Part shown: positions 22,028 through 32,610 of the stretch, piece by piece
Position numbering within the stretch: the stretch's first letter is position 1
How the letters are laid out: each line of letters begins with the position of its first letter
Source: Ichthyophis bannanicus
Lineage: Eukaryota > Chordata > Amphibia > Gymnophiona > Ichthyophiidae
NCBI GenBank assembly: GCA_033557465.1
Contig: CM066051.1
Span: forward strand, 103,765,026 to 103,829,025
Length of the DNA stretch: 64,000 bases
Direction: 5' to 3'
Translations under genes and position numbers: made by a program
The notes under the pieces: model-generated
Told to the model about the DNA's origin: nothing
Databases searched by the model: none
The model's input: only the letters and a program-made list of their open reading frames with translations

Positions 22028-25000
22028 ATGCCTGAGATAAATTTAGTGACACTGAATGTCAGAGGCCTCAACTCCTTTAATAAGAGACAACTGTTACCGA
22101 AAGAGTGTGAGAGGCTGAAGGGGGATATTATCTTCACTCAAGAAACTCATCTACTTGTTAAAGACGAGAAGAGGGTGAGGCATCCCCGTTACTCCCAGCA
22201 GTTCATTGCCTCTAATAGATTGGAGAGAAAAAAGTGTGGGGTGGGCATTCTTTTATCCACCGGAGTTATGGGGAAAGTTGGGGAAGTAATCAAAGATAAA
22301 AAGGGTAGATTGTTAAATTACAGTGGGGTCAGAACACCTACACCCTAGTGAGTGTGTATGCACCAAATGTCAACCAAGCGCAGTTCTTCCGGGAGCTTCA
22401 GCTTGTGCTACTTGGGAAGGTGGAGGGAAATTTGATTGTGGGAGGGGACTTCACTGTTGCCCTAGACCTGCTTCTTGATACATCAAGGGGGGCTTCTTCG
22501 ACGCCAAGGCAGCATCATACTAGTCTGAAGAAACTTTTAAAGGGGTTAGACCTGGTGGACGTATGGCAGGAGGTAAATGGGGGGGCAACGGGATTACTCT
22601 TTTTTTTTTCTCAGCGGTCCATGGGAGCTATTCTCGAATTGATATGTTTCTGATTGATAAGTTCCTAATGACTGAGATGCAGAAAAGTAAGATAAGGGAG
22701 AGCGTACATGGTCCGATCATGCCCCGGTCATTTGTAAAATGTTAATGGGGGATCCAAAAATAAATAGGACATGGTGGAAGTTAAATTAATCCCTGTTGGA
22801 GGACAAGGGAGTAGTGAAACAGATTAAGGAGGTGATAGAAGAATATATGTTACTGAATGATACAGGGGACTGCTCCCCTGGTGTAGTTTGGGACTGCTTG
22901 AAGGCGGTAGTAAGGGGGACGTTCATTGCCTTGGGGGCATATCATAAGAAGAAGAGGTTACAGCAACAAGATCTGTTGTTAGCAAAAATTAGGGAAAGTG
23001 AAAGCATGCTGAAAAAAGAACCAGGCAATGCCAGGCTGAGGAGGGAGCTACAGACCTTGCATGGGGAGCTCAGTGAGTTGAATATGCATGATATTAGAAA
23101 TAAGCTTAACATGATGCAGCAGAAATATTTTGAATTCAGCAATAAGGCAGGGAGGTTATTGGCCCACAAAGTGAAGAAGGTAAAGACTAGGAATGTCATT
23201 ATTAGCATCAGGGATGCAGGGGGGAAAGTGTTACAGGAAGAGAAAGAGATAGAAGAAAGGTTTGTTCAATATTATCAGCAACTGTACTCACGGGAAGATG
23301 GGGCGGAAGAGGAGGGAATAGAGAAATATCTGGGAAGGGTAGACCTGCCCCATTTATCGGCCGTAGAGGCAGAGGAACTCTCTGACCCGACTGGTGAGCA
23401 GGAGATATTGGCAGTAATTAAGAACCTAAAGAAGTATAAGACTCCTGGGATGGATGGCTATCCAAATAGTTTTTATAAAGTATTTGCAGAGAGTTTGGTA
23501 GGACCCCTTGCAAACATGTATAATTCCTTTGGCAGGGAACATAGGATGTCGGCCTCTCTACGTTTGGCGGGGATCAGTATAATACATAAGGAAGGGAAAG
23601 ACCTGTTGGACCTATTTCATTGTTGGGAGTGGACCTTAAGATCTTTACGTGGATACTGGTTTAATAGATTAATGCCGTTCTTGGAACAACTGATTCACCC
23701 GAATCAGTCAGGTTTCGTGCCCGGGAGGTACACTTCGGACAATATCCGCAGGGCCCTGAATGTGCTGTGGTGGGGAGAGGAGAATGGGGAAGAACTGGCT
23801 TTTCTGGCAGTAGATGCTGAAAAGGCTTTTGATAGGGTTAATTGGAATTTTTTATTTAGAGTGTTAGAGAAGGTGGGTATAGCGGGGCAATACTTACAAT
23901 GGGTACAGATTCTGTATCAAATGCCCATGGCCTGCTTAAAGATAAATGGCTCCATAACACGGTTGTTTGAGTTAGAGAGGGGCACTTGGCAGGGATGCCC
24001 ACTATTCCCCCCCTGCTGTTTATTTTAGCTATGGAACCTATGGCCCAGAGTATTCAAGATCGGGAGAATATTTCGGGGATCCCGGTAGGTCAGCTCACCC
24101 ACAAGGTCTCACTGTTTGCTGATGATGTCTTGTTTTTTCTATCTAACTTGGAGCGATCATTGGGAGTGGTCTTAGAGGAGCTAAGTAGTTATAGTGTCCG
24201 GCTCCCGTATGAACGCCTCAAAATCTGAGGTGCTCAACCTTTCCGTGAGCAGTGAGGTTGAAGGCCGCCTGAGGCACAAATTTCCCTTTAGGTGGGTGAA
24301 AGGTAGTATTAAGTATTTGGGAATACAAATTACATCTAAACGCAATATGTTGTTTCAGGAGAATTATTGGGTGGCGAAATAAAATGTTTTGGACTCTGGA
24401 TGAATGGGGGAAGTTGGAGATATCCTGGCTGGGGAGAATTGATTTGGTGAAGATGATAGTGGTCCCCAGAATATTATATCTGTTTATGAATTTGTCAGTT
24501 GAAGTACCAACGGGTTTCCTAAATAGTCGCAATCTAAGATCATGAAGTATATTTGGAATGGGAAAAAGCCACGGATGGCAAGAACCATCCTGTGCGCACA
24601 TAAAGTAGGGGGTTTGGGGCTCGGTATTAGGAAGCGGCATGCGTTCGGGCGGTTTTTGAGTGGGAGTTGAGGGGGCATGTGGAATGGGTGCAGATGGAGA
24701 GACTAGGGCTGCATCAAAGGATAGATTTTAAAAACGTAATTTGGTGTCGGGGCGAAGATACATTTAGGAGAAAACTGCGGAACCCTTTTATAGTACTTAC
24801 ATTGCAACACTGGCGGAGATGGCAGAGCAGATGGTATCGAGTTCATGGGTGCTCGAAATTTCAGCCGCTGGTAGATAACCTGGAGTTTCCCCCCGGGAGA
24901 AGATGACCCTACGTTTCGGAGGTGGGCGGATAGGGGGCTGCGAATTGTGGGGCAGTTTAAAGAAGGGGGAGAGTGGGTGAGGTTTGAGGACTTGCAATTG

Positions 25001-25765
25001 GAGTTCCAATTGCCAAATGTGGATCAATATAAATTTGTGCAATCTCTCCACTTCTGTCAGGAATTAGCTAAAAAGGGAGAGGGAGAGATGGGGAGGGAAA
25101 CTGATGGGCTCTTTGAGGGAGGGCAAGTTAAAGGACTCATATCTAGGCTGTATAAGGCCATAGTAGTAGAGAATTATGATAACTGGCACCATAGGAGAGT
25201 GTGAGGGGAAGATTTGGGGAGGAGTGGGGATGGGGAACAGTGGGAACGGGTGTGTAAGGGCTTATTTAAAGGGGTGGTGTCTAGCAATATTCTAGAGCAC
25301 AACTATAAAATGTTATACCGGTGGCATTTGACCCCCCCTAAGACTGCAGAAGTGGCAAGGAGGGTCTGCAAGGTGTTGGAGAGAGTGTGGGGAAGAAGGG
25401 TCTGTCCTTCATATATGGTGGGAGTGTGCTAAGCTAGGCCCCTTATGGCAAGGAGTGGGGGAGTGGATGCAGGAGGTGCTGGGGGAGGACATTGGGTTGG
25501 GTCCATGCTTGGCTTTGTTAAATGTAGGAAATGACGGAGGAAATAAGGGGGGATGTGGATGGGGGGGGGGCATAGTGTGTTTGGCTACAAGACAGTTGAT
25601 TGCGCATAGGTGGCGATCGGTAGAGGTGCCTACGGTGCTGGAAGTTAAAGAGAAAGTGGAACATCTGTGCTTGATGTATCGACTCACAGCTCTCCATCAG
25701 AGACAATTGATGGGCTTCCAGGGAATTTGGGGTCCGTATCTTAATTGTAAGGAGCAGAAGAATTG
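22028..25765 (+). pseudogene. L1/Tx1 ORF2 (endonuclease and reverse transcriptase)
   Basis: The endonuclease opens with INLVTLNVRGLNSFNKRQLL and FTQETHL, and continues in the next frame with SVYAPNVNQAQFF and GGDFTVALD. The RT is longest at 22796-24028: YKTPGMDGYPNSFYK, IHPNQSGFVPGRYTSDNIRR and VDAEKAFDRVNWNFLFRVLE. It then frame-shifts to FADDVLFFLSNLE, the catalytic box, near 24117. The C-terminal remainder is scattered in three frames to 25765. At least seven frame changes are visible. In many L1 copies the residue after VDAEKAFD is R and it is kept here, so decay seems to be mainly indels. Confidence 0.8.
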
Positions 25766-26350
25766 AGGCTGGGAATCTCTAATGAGGAGTGGTGTTTTTT
25801 CCTTTTTTTTTTTTGGAGGCCTCTGACATGGGTTATGAGTTAATGCAGGCTGCTGGCGAATGAGATTGGATGAGACTGCAGTGGGGAAGGGACTACTGGC
25901 ATGTGGCTCTAGGGTGTCGCTAGGGTCCTACTAGAGGTGAGGGTACGTGTCTAACCCCACTGAGTGGCAAGTAGTGGATGAGGATGTTACTAAATGTTCG
26001 CCTATGTAGAGTTTGATAGAAAACAGGAATGTGTAATGTCAACCCCATATAATCTGTGTGATTTGCTAGTGGGGAGGGGGGAGAGGTAGGGGGAGGGGGA
26101 AACAACAAAAAAAATGTAGAAAGAAAATTGTGAATGTAGCTTATGTTTTTTGATGGCTTTCTAATAAACAGTAAATGGGGAAAAAAAGAAGGGACGCAGG
26201 ATATCACTGCTTGACCCAGTACAAGCATTGTGGAACCTGTGTCTTTTGGGGAAACTGCTAGGTACGTATGACCTAGATTGGCCACTGTTGGAAACAGGAT
26301 ACTGGGCTTGATGGACCTTGGTCTGACCCAGTATGGCATATCTTATGTTC

Positions 26351-26989
26351 TTATGTAATACAGTTTGTGCAGAAGAACCTTTGCGCTTTTTGCGCCTTGC
26401 TTACCTGGTATCTGCTACCTGATCTGTCTGCAAGACAGACACACTACGTGTGTGCAAGGCCATTGTCCAAAGGACTGAGAAGACTTTCACAGATACCTTC
26501 GGTTCTGTGTTCTCCCGCGGCTCGCATCCAAAAGGGCTGTAGCCTGCGTTATCTAGCTTAGCTGCCTCCTTGGACTTGTGCTGCTCCAGAGTCTCCGGAC
26601 CCCAGCCACCAGAGTACCAGACGAAGCTAAGGTACAGTCTCTCTCTCTCTCCTCCTCCGGATGGGCAATGTTTAGCTAGAAACTTATTCCATAACTTTTC
26701 TCAATGCAGAGTGAATCAGTGACATCTGGTTACTAATTAGTGATTTATCACTTTGTCTAATTGTAATTCTGTGTCGCAACAAACTGCTACCTCATGTTTC
26801 TAATTATATATCTTTAGCTATATGTTTGTATATTTTTCTATTTTGTTGTCATAATAAAATATTATATATATATATATATATAGACCAGACTTCTTCCGCG
26901 GCTCATTACCAGCATAACTCATAGAACTTCGGGCTGGGTATCAGTAGCTAATCTCCACTGGACATAACTGAGAACCTAACTTATTTTTG
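26351..26989. other. Unassigned spacer with (TA)n
   Basis: No gene recognised. A (TA) dinucleotide run lies at about 26862-26882 (TATATATATATATATATA), and a CTCTCTCTCTCTC tract near 26638. Confidence 0.4.
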
Positions 26990-27439
26990 TGCTACTAATA
27001 ATCTCTACAGAGCACACCTGGCTAACCTATTTCTTTTCCTATACACATGAAGGAATTTCATGAGTACACCTGGCTATCTTACTTCTCGCTCTCCCATACA
27101 CAGACAAGCATGATAGAGCATCCTAGTAAACCTATTTCTCAATGTCCCATAAAGAGAAGAGCTTAGTGGAGCATCCCAGCTAACTCACTTCTTGCTGTCC
27201 TGTACACACAAAGGAACCTCGTGAGCACACCTAGCTATCCCACTGCCCACCCACACAAAAGAACCTCGTGAGCACACCAAGCTATCCCACTGCCCACTGT
27301 CCCATACACACAAAGGAACCTCGTGAGCACACCTAGCTATCCCACTGCCCACCCACACAAAAGAACCTCGTGAGCACACCAAGCTATCCCACTGCCCACT
27401 GTCCCATACACACAAAGGAACCTCGTGAGCACAACTAGC

Positions 27440-27733
27440 ACATAGGGAGGAGTGGCCTAGTGGATGGGGCAAGGTACCTCAGGCCGGAAGGTCGGGGGTT
27501 CAAATCCCACTAGAGGACAGCAACCTTGGGCCGGAAGGACTGGGGTTTCTAGTCCCACAGGTGCTCCTTGTGGTCTTCGGCAAGCCACTTAATCCTCCAT
27601 AGCCCATGTTCCCTGTCAGTATTAGTGTATGTGTCTCATATCCCCTCGTGTTAAATGTATCCCCCAATTGTGTTGTGACCACTTTGATTGAAGGATAAGG
27701 TGGTATACAAAAACTGTCTAAATAAATAAACTA
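27440..27733 (+). mobile_element. tRNA-derived SINE
   Basis: RNA polymerase III promoter boxes are visible: A box AGTGGCCTAGTGG at 27451-27463 and B box GGTTCAAATCC at 27498-27508. The body has TCTTCGGCAAGCCACTTAAT, and the 3' end is TGGTATACAAAAACTGTC with an AAATAAATAAA tail. Flanking AACTAGC at 27433-27439 and 27729-27735 is a likely target duplication inside the satellite. It is not a functional tRNA gene. A second, inverted copy is at 41403-41690. Confidence 0.85.
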
Positions 27734-28094
27734 GCTGTTCCACTTGCCACTGTCCCATACACATAAAAGAACCTCGTGAGCATACCTAGCTATCCCACTT
27801 GCCACTGTCCCATACACCAAAAAAACCCCTCATAAGCATACATAGCTATCCCACTGTCCCATACACATGAACCTCATGAGCACACTTATCTATCCCACTG
27901 CCCACTGCCCCATACACACAAAAGAACCTCATGAGCACACCTAGCTATCCCGTCCCATACACGTAAAGGAACCTCATGAGAACATATTGTCCCATACATT
28001 TTTTTTTTTATACACATTTATATACCGCATCTTCCAAAGTTCAGTACATGTAAAGGAACTTCATGAGAACACCTAGCTATCCCACTGCCCACTG

Positions 28095-28462
28095 TCCCAT
28101 ATTAACATATTAAATGACAGTAGATAAAGACCAGTATGGTCTATCTAGTCTGCCCAGTATGATGGCAAGAGTAGGTGCACCTGCCGCTCCATGCAGGTCA
28201 CTCCTCCCCATGTCTTTGTTTAGGGGTGAACACACCGCTCCGTGTAGGGCACCCCTGTTTGTTGAGAATTTAGATAGTTATGCTTATTTTTATTTTATCC
28301 TGTTGCTGTAAAGGGATCCACTGTATCTGTTTCATGACATTTTGAATTCTGTCACTGTATTTGCCCCCACCACTTCCATCAGGAGGGCATTCCAAGCAGC
28401 CACCATCCTTTCAGTGAAAAAGTATTTCCTGACATTGCCTTTCAATTTATCCCCTTGCAGCT
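28095..28462 (-). mobile_element. CR1-like LINE 3' fragment (second subfamily)
   Basis: On the minus strand the coding end reads RKYFFTERMVAAWNALLMEV with VTEFKMS nearby. This is the C-terminal signature of CR1-like LINEs, but clearly different from the EERSINHY family elsewhere in the window. The 3' UTR contains GTCTGCCCAGTATGATGGCA (plus-strand reading). It lies within the satellite. Confidence 0.6.
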
Positions 28463-28874
28463 TCATACACACAAAAGAACCTCGTGAGCACAACTGGCTA
28501 TCCCTTTTGCCACTGTCCCATACACATAAAAGAACCTCATGAGAACATAAGATATGCCATACTGGGTCAGACCAAGGTCCATCAAGCCCAGTATCCTGTT
28601 TCCAACAGTGGCCAATCTAGGTCATAAGTACCTAGCAGTTTCCCCAAAAGACACAGGTTCCACAATGCTTGTATTGGGTCAAGCAGTGATATCCCGGGTC
28701 CCTTTTAATAATGGCTTATGGACCTTTCCTCTAGGAACTTGTCCAAACCTTTTTTAAATCCGGCTACACTAACAGCTTTTACTACATCCTCCGGTAACAA
28801 ATTCCAGAGTTTGATTTCACATTGAGTGAAGAAATATTTTCTCTTATTAGTCTTAAATAGTTAACGCTGTAGCT

Positions 28875-29816
28875 TGTGATAAGGAAGCTTATCATAGCTC
28901 AGGAAGGAGCTATAGAAAAGGTGAAGTGACTCTGAACAAGCAACCTGTCAGTTCTGGTAGAAATAAGAAAACAGAATTTTCCCATAAAAGACTACCAGTC
29001 CCAGAATGCACCAGGTTTCCAACAGCCATTAGAGGAGTTGAAGTGGGGAAACGTGTGTTCAATCAGGAGGGCTATGAGGTAATCCCTAAGCACTCATCTC
29101 AAAGGGCAGGGCCTGATTCAGCACAGCTGCGCTGTGTTAGGGAGGAGCACTCATCTAAGCAGAATAAAGGTAGAGTTTATTCTACAGAGAATCATCAGCA
29201 TCATCTTCATGATCAACTTGGATATCCTCATCCTCAGTTTCATCTGGAGGATCATCAGAAGCAGAAGCCAAACCGGACGGACAGAGAGGGCAAGAAACCC
29301 TTTGGAAGAAAGAAGAGAAAGGCCTTTGAGAGGTCTAGAAGAGTCCGGAGCAGTACGTATACTGGGAGGCATTCCAAGGGCCAGCATACACCATTGGACT
29401 GGGGAAAGCCAGAGGAATGGTGCTGCAGAGCTAGGAATCTCCAGACGGTACCTGTGAGGGAGACGGCTGCACGTGGAAGGGACCCTAAGACCCGTGCCAG
29501 AAGGTATGTGAAGAGAGACCCAGTGTCCAGGGATCTGGATTGGAAGGCTGGACATAGGAACTGGACTACATACTGGCCAGGCTATATAGAGAGGAACTCT
29601 AACAGCAATGGAAGCTCAGGTATGAACACTGATCTATGCCCTAGCTCTAACCTTGAAAGACAGCAGGGAAACAAGTATTCTCCTGAAAGTGCTCCATTGA
29701 GAAATTCATCTGTGCCAATCCATGATATTGAACCCATGATTGTTGAAGAAGGGGGAGAGGATGCAGATGAAGGCTGTATTTACATGGATTGCTCTCTGTC
29801 TAAACTCCTTTGGTGA
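28875..29816 (+). CDS. U3-encoded ORF of LTR family A (copy 3), 5'-partial
   Basis: 313 codons, open from the LTR's first base triplet (TGT GAT AAG) to the stop at 29816. There is no ATG before the late MNTDLCPSS segment, so translation must have begun upstream in the provirus or by splicing. N-terminal part EAYHSSGRSYRKGEV; conserved VPECTRFPTAIRG; variable His/Asp/Gln segment (HHLHDQLGYPHPQFHL); basic stretch GKKPFGRKKRKAFERSRR; block DPVSRDLDWKAGHRNW; acidic end EEGGEDADEGCIYMDCSLSK. A stop immediately after LLW ends the ORF about 760 bp before the TATA motif. Proposed retroviral accessory or transactivator protein; inference. Confidence 0.65.
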   Translation, partial: CDKEAYHSSGRSYRKGEVTLNKQPVSSGRNKKTEFSHKRLPVPECTRFPTAIRGVEVGKRVFNQEGYEVIPKHSSQRAGPDSAQLRCVREEHSSKQNKGRVYSTENHQHHLHDQLGYPHPQFHLEDHQKQKPNRTDREGKKPFGRKKRKAFERSRRVRSSTYTGRHSKGQHTPLDWGKPEEWCCRARNLQTVPVRETAARGRDPKTRARRYVKRDPVSRDLDWKAGHRNWTTYWPGYIERNSNSNGSSGMNTDLCPSSNLERQQGNKYSPESAPLRNSSVPIHDIEPMIVEEGGEDADEGCIYMDCSLSKLLW

Positions 29817-29847
29817 TTTTCTGTTATAAAATACAGCAACCATCCAA

Positions 29848-30400
29848 AAGATTTGACATTGATAAACGATCTCAAAGGAGCAGAAACATAAATACTTTAA
29901 CAATACCAAAAGATTTTACAAAAGCCAGAAAACAAACCAATAAGAGAGCTTTCTCACACTCTGCTCCAATACTCTGGAACAATTTACCTGACAACATTCG
30001 CCTACTGTCTGACATAAAAGAATTTAAAAAAAAATTAAAAACTCACTTATTTACATTACACTATAATACACTCCCAAAACAGAATTCTCAAAGGGATACA
30101 GGCTAACATTTATTTTTAATATTATATACCCTATTCTCAAAAATAAATAACACTAATACACTAATTAACCATACTACACACTCATTTACATGATGATTAA
30201 TAATTTAACTAGCAATGTATATATGTTCTAATATGTTATACTTGTAATGTTACAACTTTCCTTGTAAATTATATTTATCTGTTCTATGTAAAATGTCCTG
30301 GTATATCTCATACCAATTAACCTACTGTTACATGTAAACCGCACTTGAAACAAGGGAAAGAGCGGTATATAAATAACTGTTAAATAAATAAATAAAGAAA
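29848..30400 (+). mobile_element. L2-like LINE 3' fragment inside LTR A copy 3
   Basis: It codes for NTLTIPKDFTKARKQTNKRA and FSHSAPILWNNLPDNIRL, the C-terminus of an L2-like LINE protein. A 3' UTR (CTGTTACATGTAAACCGCAC, GAGCGGTATATAAATAACTG) and an (AAATA)n tail follow. Copies 1, 2 and 4 of LTR A lack it at this position. Confidence 0.75.
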
Positions 30401-30579
30401 GAAATAAAGAAATACAAACTTGTTCTTTAATCTACTCAGAAAAGCTCCTGAGTAGGATTTTTAGCCACGCAGTAGAAAGCAAGCCAGCTAAGGGGTTTCA
30501 GCTGGGTAACTGCTAGCAATTGAGCCTTACCTAATTGCTTGTGAGCTCTGAGGGAATCACTTCTGAATCTATGGGGGAA

Positions 30580-30586
30580 GATATAA
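30580..30586 (+). promoter_or_regulatory. TATA motif of LTR A copy 3
   Basis: GATATAAGAAG at the U3/R boundary position. The same motif is at about 37733-37740 in copy 4. It is followed 260 bp later by AATAAA, so the predicted R region would be long. No experimental support. Confidence 0.5.
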
Positions 30587-30843
30587 GAAGTTAACCTGAA
30601 AAGAACAGTTTTTCCTTTCTTTGTGGATCTTGTTTGTTGTTTGATACACTGCTAAGAGAATATTAGCTAAAGCCTACAGAAAAGACCAGTTTGTTACCAA
30701 CCAGGTCTTTATTCTTTTGCTTTGATTGCCTGACAAGTTCAAATGTTGTTTTCCTGATTTTTTTTTCCAAGTTTAACACTGAAAGCAAGTAACCTGATTT
30801 ATGTGCTACCAAGCATATCTGTGTTGGGAGAAATAACCCCATA

Positions 30844-30849
30844 AATAAA
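30844..30849 (+). terminator. Poly(A) signal of LTR A copy 3
   Basis: AATAAA within CCCCATAAATAAATATC, about 150 bp before the LTR 3' end. It is conserved in copy 4 (37995-38000) and, inverted, in copy 1 near 320. It defines the R/U5 side of the element. Confidence 0.55.
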
Positions 30850-31002
30850 TATCTTATTGGCTTTACCCTCAAGCACAACTATTTATTGTGAGCAGCTGTG
30901 TCTGGTGTGAATGGACTGCATTGCCCACAATCCCTTGCCAATCATATTGATATATGCACTTGCCAAGACTGTGAACATTCTCACCCAGGCAGCTGTCTGA
31001 CA

Positions 31003-32480
31003 AGCTTCATTGCATGTCCCCTAGTCTTTCTATATTCAGATAACAAACAATCGATCTACGTTTACCCATTCTACTCCATTCATTAATTTATAGACCTCTA
31101 TCATACAGTATCTCCCCTCAGCCATCTCTTTTCCAGGTTGAAGAGCCCTAACCTTTTTAGCCTCTCTTCATAGGGGTATCCTTCCATCCCCTTTACCATT
31201 TTGATGGCTCTTCTCTGTACTTTTTCTAATAACGCTATATCCTTTTTAAGATACGGCGACCAGAATTGTACACAATACTCACACCATGGAACGATACAAA
31301 GGCATTATAATATCCTTTGTTTTATTTTCCATTCCTTTCCTTATGATACCTAGCATTCTATTTGCTCTCTTGGCTGCTGCTGCACACTGGGCAGAGGTTT
31401 TTAACATGTTATCCACGATGACACCTAAATCTTTTTCCTGGGTGGTGGTTCCTAATGTGTAACCTTGCATCATATAACCATAGTTTGTGTTTTTCTTTCC
31501 TAGGTGCATAACTTTGCACTCGTCCACATTAAATTTCATCTTCCATTTGGATGCCCAGTCTTCCAATTTATCAAGATCCTCTTGCAATTTTCCACAATCC
31601 TCATGGGTTTTAACAACTTTAAATAATTTTGTGTCATCTGCAAATTTGATAACCTCACTCATTATTCCCTTTTCCAGTTTATTTATGAATATGTCAGAAA
31701 GTAGCGGACCCAGCACAGATCCCTGGGGTACTCCACTATTAACCTTTTTCCACTGGGAAAATTGGCCATTTAGTCCTACCCTCTGTTTTCTATCTTTTAA
31801 CCAGTTCCTGATCCACAATAGTACACTGCCTCCTATCCCATGACTTTTTAGTTTTGCCAAAAGTCTCTGATGAGGGATCTTGTCAAAGGTTTTCTGAAAG
31901 TCCAGATACACTATATCTACAGACTCACATTTGTCTACCTGTTTATTCACACCTTCAAAAAAACATTACAGATTAGTAAGACAAGATCTTCCTTGTCTAA
32001 AGCCATGTTGGCTGTCTCCCATTAAGCCAGTACTATCTACATGTTCACTAATTTTGTTCTTTATGATGGTTTCTACCCTTTTTCCTGGTACTGACGTCAA
32101 GCTCATCAGTCTGTAGTTTCCTGGATCACCCCTGGAACCCTTTTTAAAAATTGGCATTAACAGTGGCGATCCTCCAATCTTCAGATATTACAGATGATTT
32201 TAATGATAGTTCACAGCTTACTAATAGCAGGTCTGCAATCTCATAGTTCAGTTCTTTCAACACCCTTGGATGTATATCATCTGGTCCAGGTGATTTGCTG
32301 CTGTTCAGTTTATCAAATAGTTGTTACACATCTTCCCGGTATATCAATATTTCTTTCAATTCTTCCGTAGTATCACCTTTAAATACCACTTCAGTCATAG
32401 GTAACATCCCTACATCTTCCTCAGTAAAGACCGAAGCAAAGAATTAATTCAGTCTCTCCGCTTTAGCCTTGTCCCCTCTT
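31003..32480 (-). pseudogene. CR1 copy 2 reverse transcriptase
   Basis: Minus-strand frames give GNYRLMSLTSVPGKRVETII (near 32110), HGFRQGRSCLTNL, FQKTFDKIPHQRLLAKLKSH, SGVPQGSVLGPLL and the catalytic KFADDTKLF. The C-terminal thumb region [13 protein letters not shown] runs to 31279. The remaining C-terminus continues across the LTR A insertion to about 28690. Frame breaks lie at 31960 and around 32340-32480. Here the ADD box is intact, unlike in the CR1 at 16306. Confidence 0.8.
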
Positions 32481-32610
32481 ACTGCCCCTTTTACCCATTA
32501 TCTAATGGTCCAACTGATTCTCTCACAGTTGTTTTGCTACGAATGTACTTGAAAGTCTTTATTACGCATTTTTGCTTCCACAGCAAGCTTCTTCTCAAAT
32601 GCCTGCCTTA

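Larger units (their letters stand above)
20425..26185 (+). mobile_element. Full-length L1/Tx1-type LINE in CR1 3' UTR
   Basis: 5.76 kb flanked by a 16-bp target duplication: AAGAAGGGACCCAGGA at 20409-20424 and AAGAAGGGACGCAGGA at 26186-26201 (one mismatch). CR1 3' UTR sequence continues after it. It contains ORF1 (coiled coil plus RRM-like) and ORF2 (endonuclease and RT), then a short tail CTAATAAACAGTAAATGGGG with A residues. Long target duplications and two ORFs are standard for L1-clade retrotransposition. Multiple frameshifts show it is dead. Confidence 0.85.
16306..26350 (+). mobile_element. CR1 LINE (plus strand), with L2-like and L1 insertions
   Basis: CR1-type LINE in the order ORF1 C-terminus (16311), endonuclease (17413-18576), reverse transcriptase (18607-20410) and 3' UTR (26190-26350). 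The 3' end carries the characteristic tail with repeated CTTATGTT units. The C-terminal EERSINHY end and the 3' UTR match CR1 copies at 28542 and 60921. It is split by an L2-like LINE (16483-17310) and by an L1-type LINE (20425-26185). The 5' part of ORF1 is missing. Confidence 0.85.
26990..28541. repeat. 55-bp satellite array, left block, interrupted
   Basis: Units such as CCCATACACACAAAGGAACC then TCGTGAGCACACCTAGCTAT then CCCACTGCCCACTGT, about 55 bp, with shorter variants lacking GCCCACT. It is interrupted by a SINE (27440-27733), a short LINE/SINE tail at about 28000-28045 and a CR1-like fragment (28095-28462). CR1 copy 2 then separates this block from the larger one at 38608. Long minus-strand frames are a by-product of unit lengths divisible by three. 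Confidence 0.85.
28875..31002 (+). mobile_element. Solo-LTR-like element, family A, copy 3
   Basis: It starts TGTGATAAGGAAGC and ends GCAGCTGTCTGACA, flanked by the perfect 4-bp duplication AGCT (28871-28874 and 31003-31006). CR1 sequence on either side joins as in the uninterrupted CR1 at 61250, so the ends are exact. It contains the U3 ORF (28875-29816), an L2-like insertion (29848-30400), TATA (30580-30586) and AATAAA (30844-30849). There are no internal gag/pol genes. TG and CA ends, the 4-bp duplication and promoter/poly(A) order identify an LTR. Its length without the insertion is about 1.57 kb. Confidence 0.85.

Noticed and set aside
27185..27472. Minus-strand 95-codon frame with repeated CAHEVPLCVWDSG units, and similar frames at 38691-39399
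   Set aside because: These frames are satellite units read through, with no start context or homologue. They move with the repeats.
27443..27520. tRNA gene
   Set aside because: A and B boxes are present, but there is no cloverleaf and the body continues into a SINE tail. It is a tRNA-derived SINE.
28875..28893. Helitron end, from the short hairpin TGATAAG-GAAG-CTTATCA at the LTR A start
   Set aside because: No CTRR end and no insertion between A and T. A 4-bp duplication plus TATA and AATAAA fit an LTR.
31487..31843. Plus-strand frames opposite the CR1 RTs (also 61764-62102 and 62778-63470)
   Set aside because: Antisense shadows that recur at the same place in every CR1 copy.
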